64,000 bases of DNA, from positions 20,108,001-20,172,000 of the forward strand of contig CM072880.1 in the NCBI GenBank assembly GCA_036937835.1. The letters are read 5' to 3'. The notes below the pieces were generated by a model. It was not told where the DNA came from and searched no databases. It saw nothing but the letters and a program-made list of their open reading frames with translations. The position numbers and the translations under genes are program-made. Position 1 is the first letter of the stretch, and the number at the start of each line of letters is the position of its first letter. This stretch comes from Pampus argenteus. Taxonomy: Eukaryota; Chordata; Actinopteri; Scombriformes; Stromateidae. Shown in pieces: positions 31,315-42,672 of the stretch.

Positions 31315-34271
31315 CAATCAATCAAATTTTATTTATATAGCCCAAAATCACAAAATACATTTGTCTCAGAGGGCTTTACAATCTGTACAGGGAGTGACAC
31401 CCTCTCTCCTTAGACCCTTGATTCGAGTGAGGAAAAACTTGTCCACCAAAAAACCTTTTAACAGGGAAAAAGGTGGAAGAAACCTCAGGAAGAGCCACAG
31501 AGGAGGGATCCCTCTCCCAGGACGGACAGACGTGCAATGATGTCACATGTACAGAACAAATCAACACACACTATTGTACACTCACAATGAATTATAATGA
31601 ATTACAATGATAAAATGAGAATGTTTACAATGGAATGATGAATTGTTACAGTAACAGTGAAACTTGTGATAAAGATACAGATGCACAGTAGCAAATCATT
31701 AACTAACTATAATCTTCAATGGGGACAATGATGACGGCGACAACACACGCAGAAGACGCCACGCAGGACCACAGCAGCAGTCACAGTCCGTAAAAACCTG
31801 CTGGACACGAGAGAGCACAGAAACTCCGGGGAAGAAGTTTAGTTAGTAACAAGTTAGATCGATAGATTAGATAGATGGATAGATGAGGAGAGAAGGGGAG
31901 AGTGTGTGAGTCCACCAGCAGTCTAGTCCTATGGCAGCATAACTAAGGGATGACCTGAGCCAGCCCTAATTATAAGCTTTATCAAAAAGGAAAGTCTTAA
32001 GTCTACTCTTAAAGGTGTTGACTGTGTCTGCCTCCCGAACACAGAGTGGTAGTTTATTCCACAGAAGAGGAGCTTGATAGCTGAAAGCTCTGGCTCCCAA
32101 TCTACTTTTAGTCACTATAGGAAACACAAGGAACCCACCATCCTGGGAGCGCAATGTTTTAGTGGGGTGGTAAGGTACTATGAGTGATCTCTGATCTTGG
32201 TTCCTGTCAGAACACGTGCAGCAGCATTCTGAATCAGCTGTAAACTCTTAAGAGACTTATTTGAGCAGCCTGATAACAAAGAGTTACAATAGTCCAGCCT
32301 AGAAGTAACAAATGCATGGACTAGTTTTTCTGCATCCGCTTGAGAAATGATGCGTCTGATTTTGGCAATGTTGCGCAAGTGGAAGAATGCAGTCCTCGAA
32401 AGTTGTTTTATATAGTCATTAAAGTACAAATCCTGATCAAAGACAACTCCAAGATTTTTTACGGTGGAGCTGGAGGCCAGGGTCATCCCGTCTAAGGCTA
32501 AATCTCTGGAATGATAGTTTCTAAGGTGTTTGGGTCTTATTACGAGAACTTCAGTTTTATCTGAATTTAGCATCAGAATATTGTGGGTCATCCAATTTTT
32601 TATGTCCTTAATGCATGCTTGAAGTCTAGTCAAGTGATTGGTTTCATCAGGCTTGATCGATAAATATAATTGGGTGTCGTCGGCATAACAGTGAAAGTTA
32701 ATTGAATGATTCCTAATAATGTTCCCTAGGGGAAGCATATATAAACTGAATAGAAGTGGCCCTAATACAGAACCTTGTGGGACTCTATGAGAAACTTTGG
32801 TTTGCATGGAGGATTCATCATTAACATGAACAAACTGAGATCGGTCTAGGAAATATGACTTAAACCAGCCTAGGGCGGTTCCTTTGACGCCAATTTGATA
32901 TTCCAGTCTATAAGAGAATCTGATGGTAAATGGTGTCAAATGCCACACTACATCTAATAGGACAAGTACAGAGATGAGTCCTTTGTCTGATGCCATTAGG
33001 AGGTCGTTTGTAACTTTAACTAGTGCTGTCTCTGTGCTATGATTTACTCTGAATCCTGATTGAAACTCCTCAAATAAGATGTTTGTCTGGAGAAAATCAC
33101 ATAGCTGATTGGCTACGGCTTTCTCAAGTACCTTAGAGAGGAATGAAAGGTTTGATATGGGCCTGTAGTTGGCTAAAACCTCTTGATCTAGAGTTGGCTT
33201 TTTAAGAAGAGGCTTAATCACAGCTATTTTAAAGGACTGTGGTACATATCCTGATAATAAAGACAGATTAATCATATTCAATAAGGAAGGGCTAACTAAA
33301 GGTAATACATCTTTAAGCAGCCTGGTTGGGATGGGGTCTAAGAGACAGGTTGACGACTTAGATGAAGAAATTATTGTAGTTATTTGTTGAATGTCGACGG
33401 GAGAAAAGCAGTCTAAATATATGTCAGGTTTTGTAGCTATTTCCAAACTTGCTGTATCTGAAATCAGATGAGTACCTGTTGAGGGCAAAAAGGTGATGAA
33501 TTTTGTCTCTAATATTTAGAATTTTATCATTAAAGAAGCTCATGAAGTCATTACTAGTTAGGCTTAAAGGAATAGATGACTCAATAGAGCTGTGGTTCTC
33601 TGTTAGCCTGGCTACCGTGCTGAAGAGAAACCTGGGGTTGTTCTTATTTTCCTCAATTAATGAGGAATAATAGGCTGTTCTGGCATTACGCAGAGCCTTC
33701 TTATAAATTGCAAGATTATCTTGCCAGGCTAGGCGAGATTCTTCCAGTTTAGAGGCACGCCATTTACGTTTAGATTTACGTGCCTCTTGTTTTAATTTGT
33801 GAGTGTGCTGGCTATACCATGGTGCTAACCTCCTCTGTTTCATTGTCTTCTTTTTCAGAGGTGCAATAGAGTCGAGAGTTGTCTGTAATGTGTCTGCAGT
33901 ATTATTAACAAGCTGATCTATGTGTGAGGGGCTACAGGAAGCTGCTAAGTCCTCTGTAACATTAGGACATGGCATTGAATTTAATACTATAGTAATCGTT
34001 TCCTTAAATTTGGCTACAGCACTCTCAGATAAACATCTGCTGTAGGAGTTTCTGAAAAAAGGCTTAAAGTCCAGTAATATGAACTCAAAGGTTATTAAAT
34101 AATGGTCAGATAGAATAGGATTATGTGGAAAGACTATTAGATGATCAATTTCAATGCCATATGAGAGTACAAGGTCAAGAGTGTGGTTCAGACAATGAGT
34201 CGGTTTATTTACACTCTGACAGAAGCCAATTGAGTCTAACAAAGAGATAAATGCAGTACTAAGACTATCAC
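31315..34271 (-). pseudogene. L2 LINE copy inserted in Rex1
   Basis: 5'-truncated within the endonuclease. In order on the minus strand: LDSIGFCQSVNKPTHCLNHT and LSDHYLITFEF (endonuclease end); the linker up to HHLFALNRYS, where one extra A in a homopolymer shifts frame near 33,490; then RT with STCLLDPIPTRLLKDVLPL, SGFRVNHSTETALVKV, HRVPQGSVLGPLLFSLYMLP and LGNIIRN, the intact catalytic CYADDTQLYLS and LVIRPKHLRNYH. The LDLSAAFDT block is scrambled by compensating indels. About 150 bp is deleted at 32,181, and the C-terminal piece ends TFLFDKAYN (31,966). The full-length 3' UTR has a CAATCAATCAAATTTT tail. Unlike its relatives at 40 and 48 kb it lacks the TAA before YADD. Confidence 0.9.
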
Positions 34272-35158
34272 TAGGTGAATGCAGGAGTCTGCTGAGGCAC
34301 TGCAGGACTGCTTTGAGTCAACAGACTAGGATGTACTCTGTGAGCCACATATGGAGGACATCGACAAGATGACTGACTGCATCACAGATTACATCCATTT
34401 CTGTGAGGACACCACCATACCAGCCCGAACCGCACTACCTCCCCAACAACAAGCCCTGGATTACCAGCGACCTGAAGGCTCTTCTGAACAAGAAGAAGGG
34501 GGCTTTCAGGTCTGGAGATAAAGAGGTGCAGGGAAGAGTGCCTCCAACAGAACAGTGTGAGTGATGTGTGGACGGGGATGAAGCACATCACAGGGATGAA
34601 GGGAAGAGACAGGCAGACAGCAGGGAGCCTGGGTAGAGCAAACCACTTCAACCAGTTTAACAGGTTTAGCTCACCTCCTGCCACCCCTCCACACACTCAC
34701 ACTGTCCCAAATGGCTCAACCCCCCCCAGCCTTCTCCTGTACAGCACCTCTCCACCTGCTCCTCCTCCTCCTCCTCCTCATCTCCCACCTCCTCTACTGA
34801 AGACATCTGCAGCAACCCCTGCCCAACGGTGACTACAGGCCAGGTTAAGAGGCAGCTGGAAAGACTATACCAGCGAAAGGCTGCAGGCCCTGATGGCATC
34901 ACACCCAGGATCCTGAAGACCTGCACCAACCAGCTGTCTCCTGTACTGGGACATCTGTACAACCTGAGCCTGAGTCAGCAGAAAGTTCCGTTGCTGTGGA
35001 AGACGTCTTGCTTGGTTCCAGTCCCCAAGAAGTTGAGGCCATCTGACCTGGCAGACTACAGACCATTCGCCCTCATATCTCATGTGATGAAAGTCCTGGA
35101 GAGACTGGTCTTAGCCCAGCTGAGGCCACAGGTGAGGACGTTTCTGGACCCTTTGCAG
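34272..35158 (+). pseudogene. Rex1 LINE continued: linker and RT N-terminal half
   Basis: LQDCFESTD-stop-DV and CITDYIHFCEDTTIPART follow the endonuclease. A Pro/Ser-rich linker precedes the RT start: RQLERLYQRKAAGPDGITPR, NLSLSQQKVPLLWKTSCLVP and YRPFALISHVMKVLERLVLA. The copy is cut at LDPLQ by a hAT element, before the catalytic FSDD box. A CTC/CCT run lies at 34,755-34,785. Confidence 0.85.
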
Positions 35159-36500
35159 CAGAGATGGGGGACTCAAGTCGATGACTTGACTCGAGCCCGA
35201 CTCAAGTCGTCAGATTTGTGACTTGTGACTTACTTGATCAACATTAACAAAAGACTTGGCTTGACTTTGACTTTCCTTTCTTGACCTGCGACTTGACTTG
35301 ACTTTTGTCATGTGACTTGCCGAGTCACATGACAAAAACCTGTCTTGTTAAAACATGTCTTGTTTAAAAAAAAAACAAAAAAGAAATAAATTAGTAGATC
35401 GATATCGCTTTATTGCGCGCGGGTGCTCCTGACCTGCTGCATATCAGCAAACCTGGCAACCCCTGCTCCACCCAACGCGAAATGCCTGCATAAGTTAAAT
35501 GCGTGATCACCTGGAGAGATGGAGAGCACTCAGACCAAAACCATCCCGAAAGTCATACATTTTATATTCAAAGATTATCAGACAACACCAAATTAAAGAG
35601 GAGCGACATGCAACATCTGCAACGTTAAAGTTACTGATACTGCAAGCACTACGTCGAATTTCATCAGACATTTCAGGACAGCTAAGTTGTTTCTCCTCTC
35701 ATCTTGTCTGTATTTTATATGAAATCTAATTTAGTGCCTCCTTAAATGTCTCTGCCTCTCTGTTGGCTGTTGTTTTGCATAGCCCTTTATGTGCATCAAT
35801 TAGTTTATTTCTCTCTTTTTGCGTTTGCAGCCCAGAGTTATAACACCAAAACTGCATGCCTAGACTGAGGCTATACATATTCAAAACTTTAATTTCAGAT
35901 GGCAGTTTTGGTGTTTAAGATCATTGATGCAAACACATATGATCAAAGAAAGAGCTAGTTAAGGCACGAAATTAGATTTACCATATAAGGTAAACATAAG
36001 GACAAGAGAGGCTATGCAGTGAGGCTATATTAAAACTTTACTTTCAGATGTTATGACTACTTTGTAGGCGGTAATGGCAAGCTGTGTGCTGTGAATACAT
36101 GAGTTTAAAATGTATCTTTTCTCCCCCCTCTGTCCCAAATGTTTGGATATGAAGAGTACCTTCGCTCAAAAGCAGTTCCTATGACAGACTCAAGTCAGCC
36201 ACCAATCTCCCAGTTCATCACAAGCAACAAGCAACACTACATTTCTAGCCATTCTCAGCAGAACGCCATCACACGTTGAATACTTTCAGACCTGGTTATT
36301 GATTGCAACTTGCCATTGTCGATCATAGAACACCCAAGTTTCTGGCGCTTCATGTCTGTTGACACAAGACACAACCCTGTAAGCCGAAGAACTCTTACTT
36401 CAAAACTGGATGGTGTAGTGCTGGAAAAGCAGACAAAACATATGGTCAGATCGGAAAATGCAGGGCTTCCTAGGAGTTACTGCACACTGTTTGGATAATG
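35159..36500 (+). pseudogene. hAT transposon, truncated, with BED-finger exon
   Basis: It starts CAGAGATGGGGGACTCAAGT, a hAT-like end, with many CTTGACTTG/CAAGTC subterminal repeats to 35,335. A frame at about 35,606-35,680 gives TCNICNVKVTDTASTTSNF and then IRHFR, a BED-type zinc finger (C-x2-C, later His residues). After an intron-like gap, 36,135-36,470 encodes YLRSKAVPMTDSSQPPISQF, LVIDCNLPLSIIEHPSFWRF, NPVSRRTLTSKLDG and LEKQTKHMVRSENA, the conserved early part of hAT transposases. The RNase H-like core and the far inverted end are missing, and stops interrupt both exons. Confidence 0.75.
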
Positions 36501-36823
36501 GAGAAGGTGGACTAGTCCTGAAATCTGCTGGCTTGTAATAGGTTCAGCGGTTCCCATACAGGGAAAAGAATATGTGACATTAATTACATGAATGTTAAAA
36601 TGAGAATTGGTTACAGTGAATGATAACTATTACAGTAGCAGTGGAACCTGTGACAGAGAGACACACATGCACAGCATCAGCAAATCATTAACTAACTATA
36701 AACTGTAATGAAGATATGGTAACAATGATGCAATGGACACCACACAGGACTACAGCAGCAGCCACAGTCCACGAGAACCTGCTGGATGAGAGCACAAAAG
36801 CTCTGGGGAAGAGGTTTAGTTAG

Positions 36824-36965
36824 ATAAGATAAGATATACTTTATTGATCCCACAACGGGGAAATTTACTTGTTACAGCAGCGGAAGGAGGGAAAGAAAAC
36901 ACAGTGTACATATTTACAGAAAAATTTACAGAAAAAATTACTGATTTAGTAGTAAGAAGCAGAGG
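36824..36965 (-). mobile_element. 5'-truncated Rex1 3' end
   Basis: ATAAGATAAGATATACTTTA, then TTGATCCCACAACGGGGAAA, is the reverse complement of the Rex1 3' end at 63.05-63.15 kb. About 140 bp was inserted into the L2 3' UTR. A short CA array and GA-rich sequence follow. Confidence 0.8.
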
Positions 36966-37063
36966 GGAGAGAAGGACAGACAGACACACACACACACACA
37001 CACAGAGAGCGAGAGAGAGAGAGAGCAAGAGAGAAGGAGAGACCCCCAGCAATCTAGACCTAT

Positions 37064-37454
37064 TGTCACAACTTCAGCCAGCCTTTAGTTTTTCATTCAC
37101 CTGTCTTTTGTTTTTTCCACACTGACTCTTATGTCATTTCAGACGCTGCCACTCCCCCCTGCTCTGCATTAACCGCTGAGTTCATTCACCTGGCTTGCCC
37201 CACTTCCACTCACCTGCTCCTCATCAGCTAATCAGCCCCTCAGTATACCAGTCCACTTCCCTCAGTTCTTGGACATATTGTCTAGTGTGTTTTCCCTAGC
37301 TATCCAGCAACTTCTACTACCCTGATTCTGATCCTGCCTGCTCGTGTTTTGACCTGCCCTTTTGGACTTTGGACCTCCCTTTCTGTTTCTCCACCCGAAC
37401 TGTTTTTTGTGTCGTGCTATTGGGTTCTTGCCTGCCGTTTTGTAACTCCTGACA
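37064..37454 (+). mobile_element. Solo LTR A (391 bp)
   Basis: It begins TGTCACAACTTCAGCCAGCC and ends TTTTGTAACTCCTGACA, with inverted TGTCA/TGACA ends. CCTAT lies on both sides (37,059-37,063 and 37,455-37,459). Removing it restores the L2 sequence TCTAGACCTATGGCAGCA. Its family is unknown; the strand is provisional. Confidence 0.9.
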
Positions 37455-37647
37455 CCTATGGCAGCATAATGAAGGGATGACCTGAGCCAGCCCTAACTAT
37501 AAGCTTTATCAAAGAGGAAAGTCTTAAGTCTACTCTTAAAGGTGTTGACCATGTCTGCCTCCCGAACACAGAGTGGTAGTTTATTCCACAGAAGAGGAGC
37601 TTGATAGTTGAAAGCTCTGGCTCCCAATCTAATTTTAGACACTATAG

Positions 37648-37974
37648 CAGGGGTCGGCAATTCAGTGAAACAGATGGCGCTCTCTGCGAGGTCCGCTGCC
37701 CGTCGCATAGAAGCGCTGTCTGATGCGGTGCAGGGTGCAATTGTCGACGTGCTTATTCACTGTGTATCCAGTTAAACAAATAAGCATTTAAATTGAGGAA
37801 AATTTTCTGTTCTGGAAAATGAAGTTTCCAAATAAAGAGCATTTTTGAGACTGGCAGTCCGATTTTTAAAAAGTATATATTTATTTTCTTTCTCTAGTTC
37901 AAACAATCTCACGGGCCAGTTGTTTTTGCTTGCGGGCCACATCTGGCCCGCGGGCCGCCTATTGCCGACCTATG
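37648..37974. mobile_element. hAT MITE, 327 bp
   Basis: It runs from CAGGGGTCGGCAA to TTGCCGACCTATG, inverted ends with one or two mismatches. CACTATAG lies on both sides (37,640-37,647 and 37,975-37,982), an exact 8-bp duplication inside L2 ORF2. Near the right end is GCGGGCCACATCTGGCCCGC. It is a different hAT family from the MITE at 23.8 kb. Confidence 0.92.
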
Positions 37975-38233
37975 CACTATAGGAATCACAAGGAACCCAG
38001 CATTCTGAGAGCGCAGTGTTCAAAAGGGGTAGTAGGGTACTATGAACTCTTTTAGATATGACGGTGCCTGATCAGGAAGAGCTTTGTATGTTGTCTGGAA
38101 AGACAGTTTCTGAGGTGTTTGGGTCCAGTTACGAGAACTTCAGTTTTATCTGAATTTAGCATAAAAAAATTGTGGGTCATCCAATTTTTATATCCTTAAT
38201 GCATGTTTTTAGTTTAGTTAAGTGATTGGTTTC

Positions 38234-38713
38234 TGTTATGGAATTTTCTATGAGCCTTGTGGTCCTCGGCAGTATTAATTGTTTGTCTTCGACTGGGTGC
38301 CACCATATCTTGATAATGTGGTGGCCAGGGTCGAAAGAGGCCTGTTGCTGCCTTCCTAGTCATAATAGATAGCTTGCTGTTGCTGTTCCAATCTGCGTAA
38401 ACGGACATCTGTGTCCCCAGACTGGAATATGCTGACAATAACACCTCCAAGACTCAAATACATTCTCTTTGACTAATTCTGGGGGCGTAGAGTATTTTGG
38501 GTGTGCTCTTTAGGTTTAAAGTATATCCACCATCACAAGTGGGTCAGAATTGCGAGACCGACTCAAGCACTTCAGGTGTACTTTGAGAGTGTCTCCGTTC
38601 TCCTTGGCCAAGCGTCAATAAATAATACAGCATAAGACATCAGAGGCTCCTGAACACTTTCTTCCCTCCTGACCTCACCATTGACCTTTGACTTCAGCAA
38701 TTTCTCCACAACA
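38234..38713 (+). mobile_element. Solo LTR B (480 bp)
   Basis: It begins TGTTATGGAATTTTCTATGA and ends TTTCTCCACAACA. GTTTC flanks it exactly (38,229-38,233 and 38,714-38,718). An AATAAATAATA stretch (38,619-38,629) is a possible polyadenylation signal and suggests plus orientation. The family is not identified. Confidence 0.88.
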
Positions 38714-38733
38714 GTTTCATCAGGCTTGATCAA

Positions 38734-39702
38734 GTCATAGCCCCAAACAGAAGCCTACGGTACACCACCAACCACTCCCCGTCTGTAACCGATTTTCCCC
38801 ACTCAGCAACACACCCGCTGAGAGGCCAACTCTAGTCATTGGCAGCTCAATTTTAAGAAACGTGAAGTTAGCGACACCGGGGACCATAGTTAAATGCATC
38901 CCGGGGGCCAGAGCGGGCGACATTGAATCTAATTTAAAACTGCTGGCCATTGATAAGAGGAGATATAATAAGATTATTATTCACGTCGGCGGTAATGACA
39001 CCCGGTTACGTCAATCGGAGGTTACTAAAATTAATGTGTCATCGGTGTGTGAATATGCAAAAACAATGTCGGACTCCGTAATTTTCTCTGGTCCCCTACC
39101 CAATGTAACCAGTGATGACATGTATAGCCGCATGTCGTCATTTCACCGCTGGTTGTCGAGGTGGTGTCCAGATGATAATGTGGGCTTTATAAATAATTGG
39201 ACACCTTTCTGGGGAAAACCTGGTCTGATTAGGAGAGACGGCATCCATCCCACTAACAGAGAACCACAGCTCTATTGAGTCATCTATTCCTTTAAGCCTA
39301 ACTAGTAATGACTTCATGAGCTTCTTTAATGATAAAATTCTAAATATTAGAGACAAAATTCATCACCTTTTGCCCTCATCAGGCACTCATCTGATTTCAG
39401 ATACAGCAAGTTTGGAAATAGCTATAAAACCTGACATATATTTAGACTGCTTTTCTCCCGTCGACATTAAACAAATAACTACAATAATTTCTTCATCTAT
39501 GTCGTCAACCTGTCTCTTAGACCCCATCCCAACCAGGCTGCTTAAAGATGTATTACCTTTAGTTAGCCCGTTCTTATTGAATATGATTAATCTGTCTTTA
39601 TTATCAGGATATGTACCACAGTCCTTTAAAATAGCTGTGATTAAGCCTCTTCTTAAAAAACCAACTCTAGATAAAGAGGTTTTAGCCAATTACAGACCGA
39701 TA
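38734..39702 (+). pseudogene. L2 LINE inside L2: ORF1 fused to RT by internal deletion
   Basis: Plus-strand copy inserted head-on in the minus-strand host. ORF1 is open at 38,862-39,255: VKLATPGTIVKCIPGARAGD, HVGGNDTRLRQSEVTKI, TPFWGKPGLIRRDGIHP. These are parts of an SGNH-esterase-type domain (GGND block, DGIHP block). At about 39,255 it jumps to TENHSSIESSIPLSLTSND, so the end of ORF1 and the whole endonuclease are deleted. RT then continues (DCFSPVDIKQITTIISSSMS, SFKIAVIKPLLKKPTLDKEV) until another L2 end interrupts at 39,703. The remainder is at 40,247-42,203. Confidence 0.88.
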
Positions 39703-40246
39703 TCAAATCAAATCAAATCAAATTTTATTTATATAGCCCAAAATCACAAAATACATTTGTCTCAGAGGGCTTTACAATCTGTACAGGGAGTGACACCCTC
39801 TGTCCTTAGACCCTCGATTCGAGTGAGGAAAAACTTGCCCACCAAAAAACCTTTTAACAGGGAAAAAGGTGGAAGAAACCTCAGGAAGAGCCACAGAGGA
39901 GGGATCCCTCTCCCAGGACGGACAGACGTGCAATGATGTCACATGTACAGAACAAATCAACACACACATATTGTACACTCACAGTGAATAATAATGAATT
40001 ACAATGGATGATAAGAATAGGTTACAATGAATGATGAATTGTTACAGTAGCAGCAAATCATTACATAACTATAAACTGTAATGGGGATATGGCAACAATG
40101 ATGACGGCGACAACACATGCAGTAGACGCCACGCAGGACCACAGCAGCAGACACAGTCCACAAGAACCTGCTGGACGAGAGAGCACAGAAACTCCGGGGA
40201 AGAAGTTTAATTAGTAACATGATAGATAGATGGATTAGATAGATGG
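39703..40246 (-). mobile_element. 5'-truncated L2 3' UTR inserted in the L2 copy
   Basis: It starts with the ATCAAATCAAATCAAATTTT tail and covers the L2 3' UTR up to GATAGATGGATTAGATAGAT. ATCAAA lies at both edges (39,701-39,706 and 40,249-40,254), and removal rejoins the RT block RPISN-LSF. Orientation is opposite to its host. Confidence 0.88.
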
Positions 40247-42203
40247 ATCAAACCTTTCATTCATCTCGAAGGTACTTGAGAAAGCCGTAGCCAACCAACT
40301 ATGTGATTTTCTCCACACAAACAGTTTATTCGAGGAGTTTCAGTCAGGATTTAGAGTAAATCATAGCACAGAGACCGCACTAGTTAAAGTTACAAACGAC
40401 CTCCTAATGGCATCAGACAAAGGACTCATCTCTGTACTTGTCCTATTAGATCTTAGTGCCGCATTTGACACCATTGACCATCAGATTCTCTTACAGAGAC
40501 TAGAATACCAAATTGGCATTAAAGGAACCGCCCTAGGCTGGTTTAAGTCATATTTCCTAGACCGTTCTCAGTTTGTTCATGTTCATGATGAATCCTCCAT
40601 GCAAACCAAAGTCTCTCATGGAGTCCCACAAGGTTCTGTATTAGGGCCACTTCTTTTCAGTTTATATATGCTTCCTTAAGGGAACATTATTAGGAATCAT
40701 TCAATTAACTTTCACTGTTATGCCGACGACACCCAATTATATTTATCGATCAAGCCTGATGAAACCAATCACTTGACTAGACTTCAAGCATGCATTAAGG
40801 ACATAAAAAATTGGATGACCCACAATTTTCTGATGCTAAATTCAGATAAAACTGAAGTTCTCGTAATAGGACCCAAACACCTTAGAAACTATCATTCCAG
40901 AGATTTAACCTTAGATGGGATCACCCTGGCCACCAGCTCCACCGTAAAAAATCTTGGCGTTGTTTTTGATCAAGACTTGTCCTTTAATGACTATATAAAA
41001 CAAGTTTCGAGGACTGCATTCTTCCACTTGCGTAACATTGCCAAAATCAGACGCATCATTTCTCAAGCGGATGCAGAAAAACTAGTCCATGCATTTGTTA
41101 CTTCTAGGCTGGACTATTGTAACTCTTTGCTATCAGGCTGCTCTAATAAGTCTCTTAAGAGTTTGCAGCTGATTCAGAACGCTGCTGCACGTGTTCTGAC
41201 AGGAACCAAAATCAGAGATCACATCTCTCCCATTTTGGCTTCCTTGCACTGGCTACCCGTTAAATCTAGAATAGAATTTAAAATTCTTCTACTAACTTAC
41301 AAAGCTCTTCATGGTCAGGCACCATCATATTTAAAAGAGCTCATAGTACCTTACCACCCCACTAGAACATTGCGCTCCCAGGATGGTGGGTTCCTTGTGG
41401 TTCCTATAGTGTCTAAAAGTAGATCGGGAGCCAGAGCTTTCAGCTATCAAGCTCCTCTTCTGTGGAATAAACTACCACTCTGTGTTCGGGAGGCAGACAC
41501 GATCAACACCTTTAAGAGTAGACTTAAGACTTTCCTGTTTGATAAAGCTTATAATTAGGGCTGGCTCAGGTCATCCCTTAGTTATGCTGCCATAGAACTA
41601 GACTGCTGGGGGACTCACATACTCTCTCGCTCTCTCTCTCTCATTCTCTCTCTCTCCTTATCTATCCATCTATCTAATCCATCTATCAATCATGTTACTA
41701 ATTAAACTTCTTCCCCGGAGTGTCTGTGCTCTCTCGTCCAGCAGGTTCTTGTGGACTGTGTCTGCTGCTGTGGTCCTGCGTGGCGTCTACTGCATGTGTT
41801 GTCGCCGTCATCATTGTTGCCATATCCCCATTGCAGTTTATAGTTATGTAATGATTTGCTACTACTGTAATAATTCATCATTCATTGTAACCTATTCTTA
41901 TCATCCATTGTAATTCATTATTATTCATTGTGAGTGTACAATATGTGTGTGTTGATTTGTTCTGTACATGTGACATCATTGCACGTCTGTCCGTCCTGGG
42001 AGAGGGATCCCTCCTCTGTGGCTCTTCCTGAGGTTTCTTCCACCTTTTTCCCTGTTAAAAGGTTTTTTGGTGGGCAAGTTTTTCCTCACTCGAATCAAGG
42101 GTCTAAGGACAGAGGGTGTCACTCCCTGTACAGATTGTAAAGCCCTCTGAGACAAATGTGTTTTGTGATTTTGGGCTATATAAATAAAATTTGATTTGAT
42201 TTG
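40247..42203 (+). pseudogene. L2 LINE copy continued: RT, C-terminus and 3' UTR
   Basis: RT blocks: KVLEKAVANQLCDFLHTNS, SGFRVNHSTETALVKV, LLDLSAAFDTIDHQILLQRL, HGVPQGSVLGPLLFSLYMLP. Then an in-frame TAA (40,677-40,679) replaces the Leu codon before GNIIRN and the catalytic CYADDTQLYLS. The frame stays open after the stop to TFLFDKAYN (41,556). The 261-codon stretch after the stop translates identically to the one at 47,772-48,557, and both copies carry the same TAA and the same 3' UTR deletion. The 3' end is complete with a TTTGATTTGATTTGAT tail. Confidence 0.92.
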
Positions 42204-42672
42204 ATAAATATAATTGGGTGTTGTTGGCATAGCAGTGAAAGTTAATTGAAGTGATTCCTTATAATGTTCCCTCGAGGAAGCATATGAATAAACTAAATAG
42301 AAGTGGTCCTAATACAGAACCTTGTGGTTCTGTATTGAGAAACTTTGGTTTGCATGAAGGAATCATCATTAACATGAACAAACTGAGATCGGTCTAAGAA
42401 ATATGACTTTGACTAGTGTGGTCTCTGTGCTATGATTTACTCTAAATCCTGACTGAAACTCCTCAAATAAACGGTTTGTATGGAGAAAATCACACAGCTG
42501 TTAGTTAGAGCTAATGGAATTGATGACTCAATAGAGCAGTGGTTCTCTGTTAGCCTGGCTACAGTGCTGAAGAGAAACCTGGGGTTGTTTTTACTTTCCT
42601 CTTAATAAAGAATAACAGGCTGTTCTGGCATTATGCAGAGCCTTCCTGTAGGTTGTAAGATTATCTTGCCAG
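42204..42672 (-). pseudogene. L2 host copy, RT middle part
   Basis: The minus-strand host resumes at the point interrupted at 38,733 and runs back through the YADD region (NSINFHCYA on the minus strand near 42,235), the PQGSV region and, after a deletion near 42,400, SGFRVNHSTE-type sequence, then the endonuclease-RT linker. It has many indels and no usable frame. Confidence 0.8.

Larger units (their letters stand above)
36575..38733 (-). pseudogene. L2 LINE host copy, 3' half, loaded with insertions
   Basis: 3' UTR and C-terminal ORF2 of a minus-strand L2 whose 5' half resumes at 42,204. L2 segments are 36,575-36,823, about 36,966-37,063, 37,455-37,647, 37,975-38,233 and 38,714-38,733; everything between is younger insertion. 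Recognisable protein includes LRSQD-, GARAFNYQAPLLWNKLPLCV, READMVNTFKSRLKTFLFDK (37,493-37,640) and the LNSDKTEVLV region near 38,130. The last roughly 350 bp of the L2 3' end is missing at 36,575, next to the hAT. Confidence 0.85.

Noticed and set aside
41934..42140. A 68-codon frame repeated in several L2 3' ends (MYNMCVLICSVHVTSLHVCP...), also seen near 31.4, 39.8 and 47.2 kb
   Set aside because: It is conserved because the L2 3' end is conserved as nucleic acid; it is downstream of ORF2, shifts or breaks in other copies and lacks protein-like features. The reverse frame (IYIAQNHKIHLSQRALQSVQ) is equally open.
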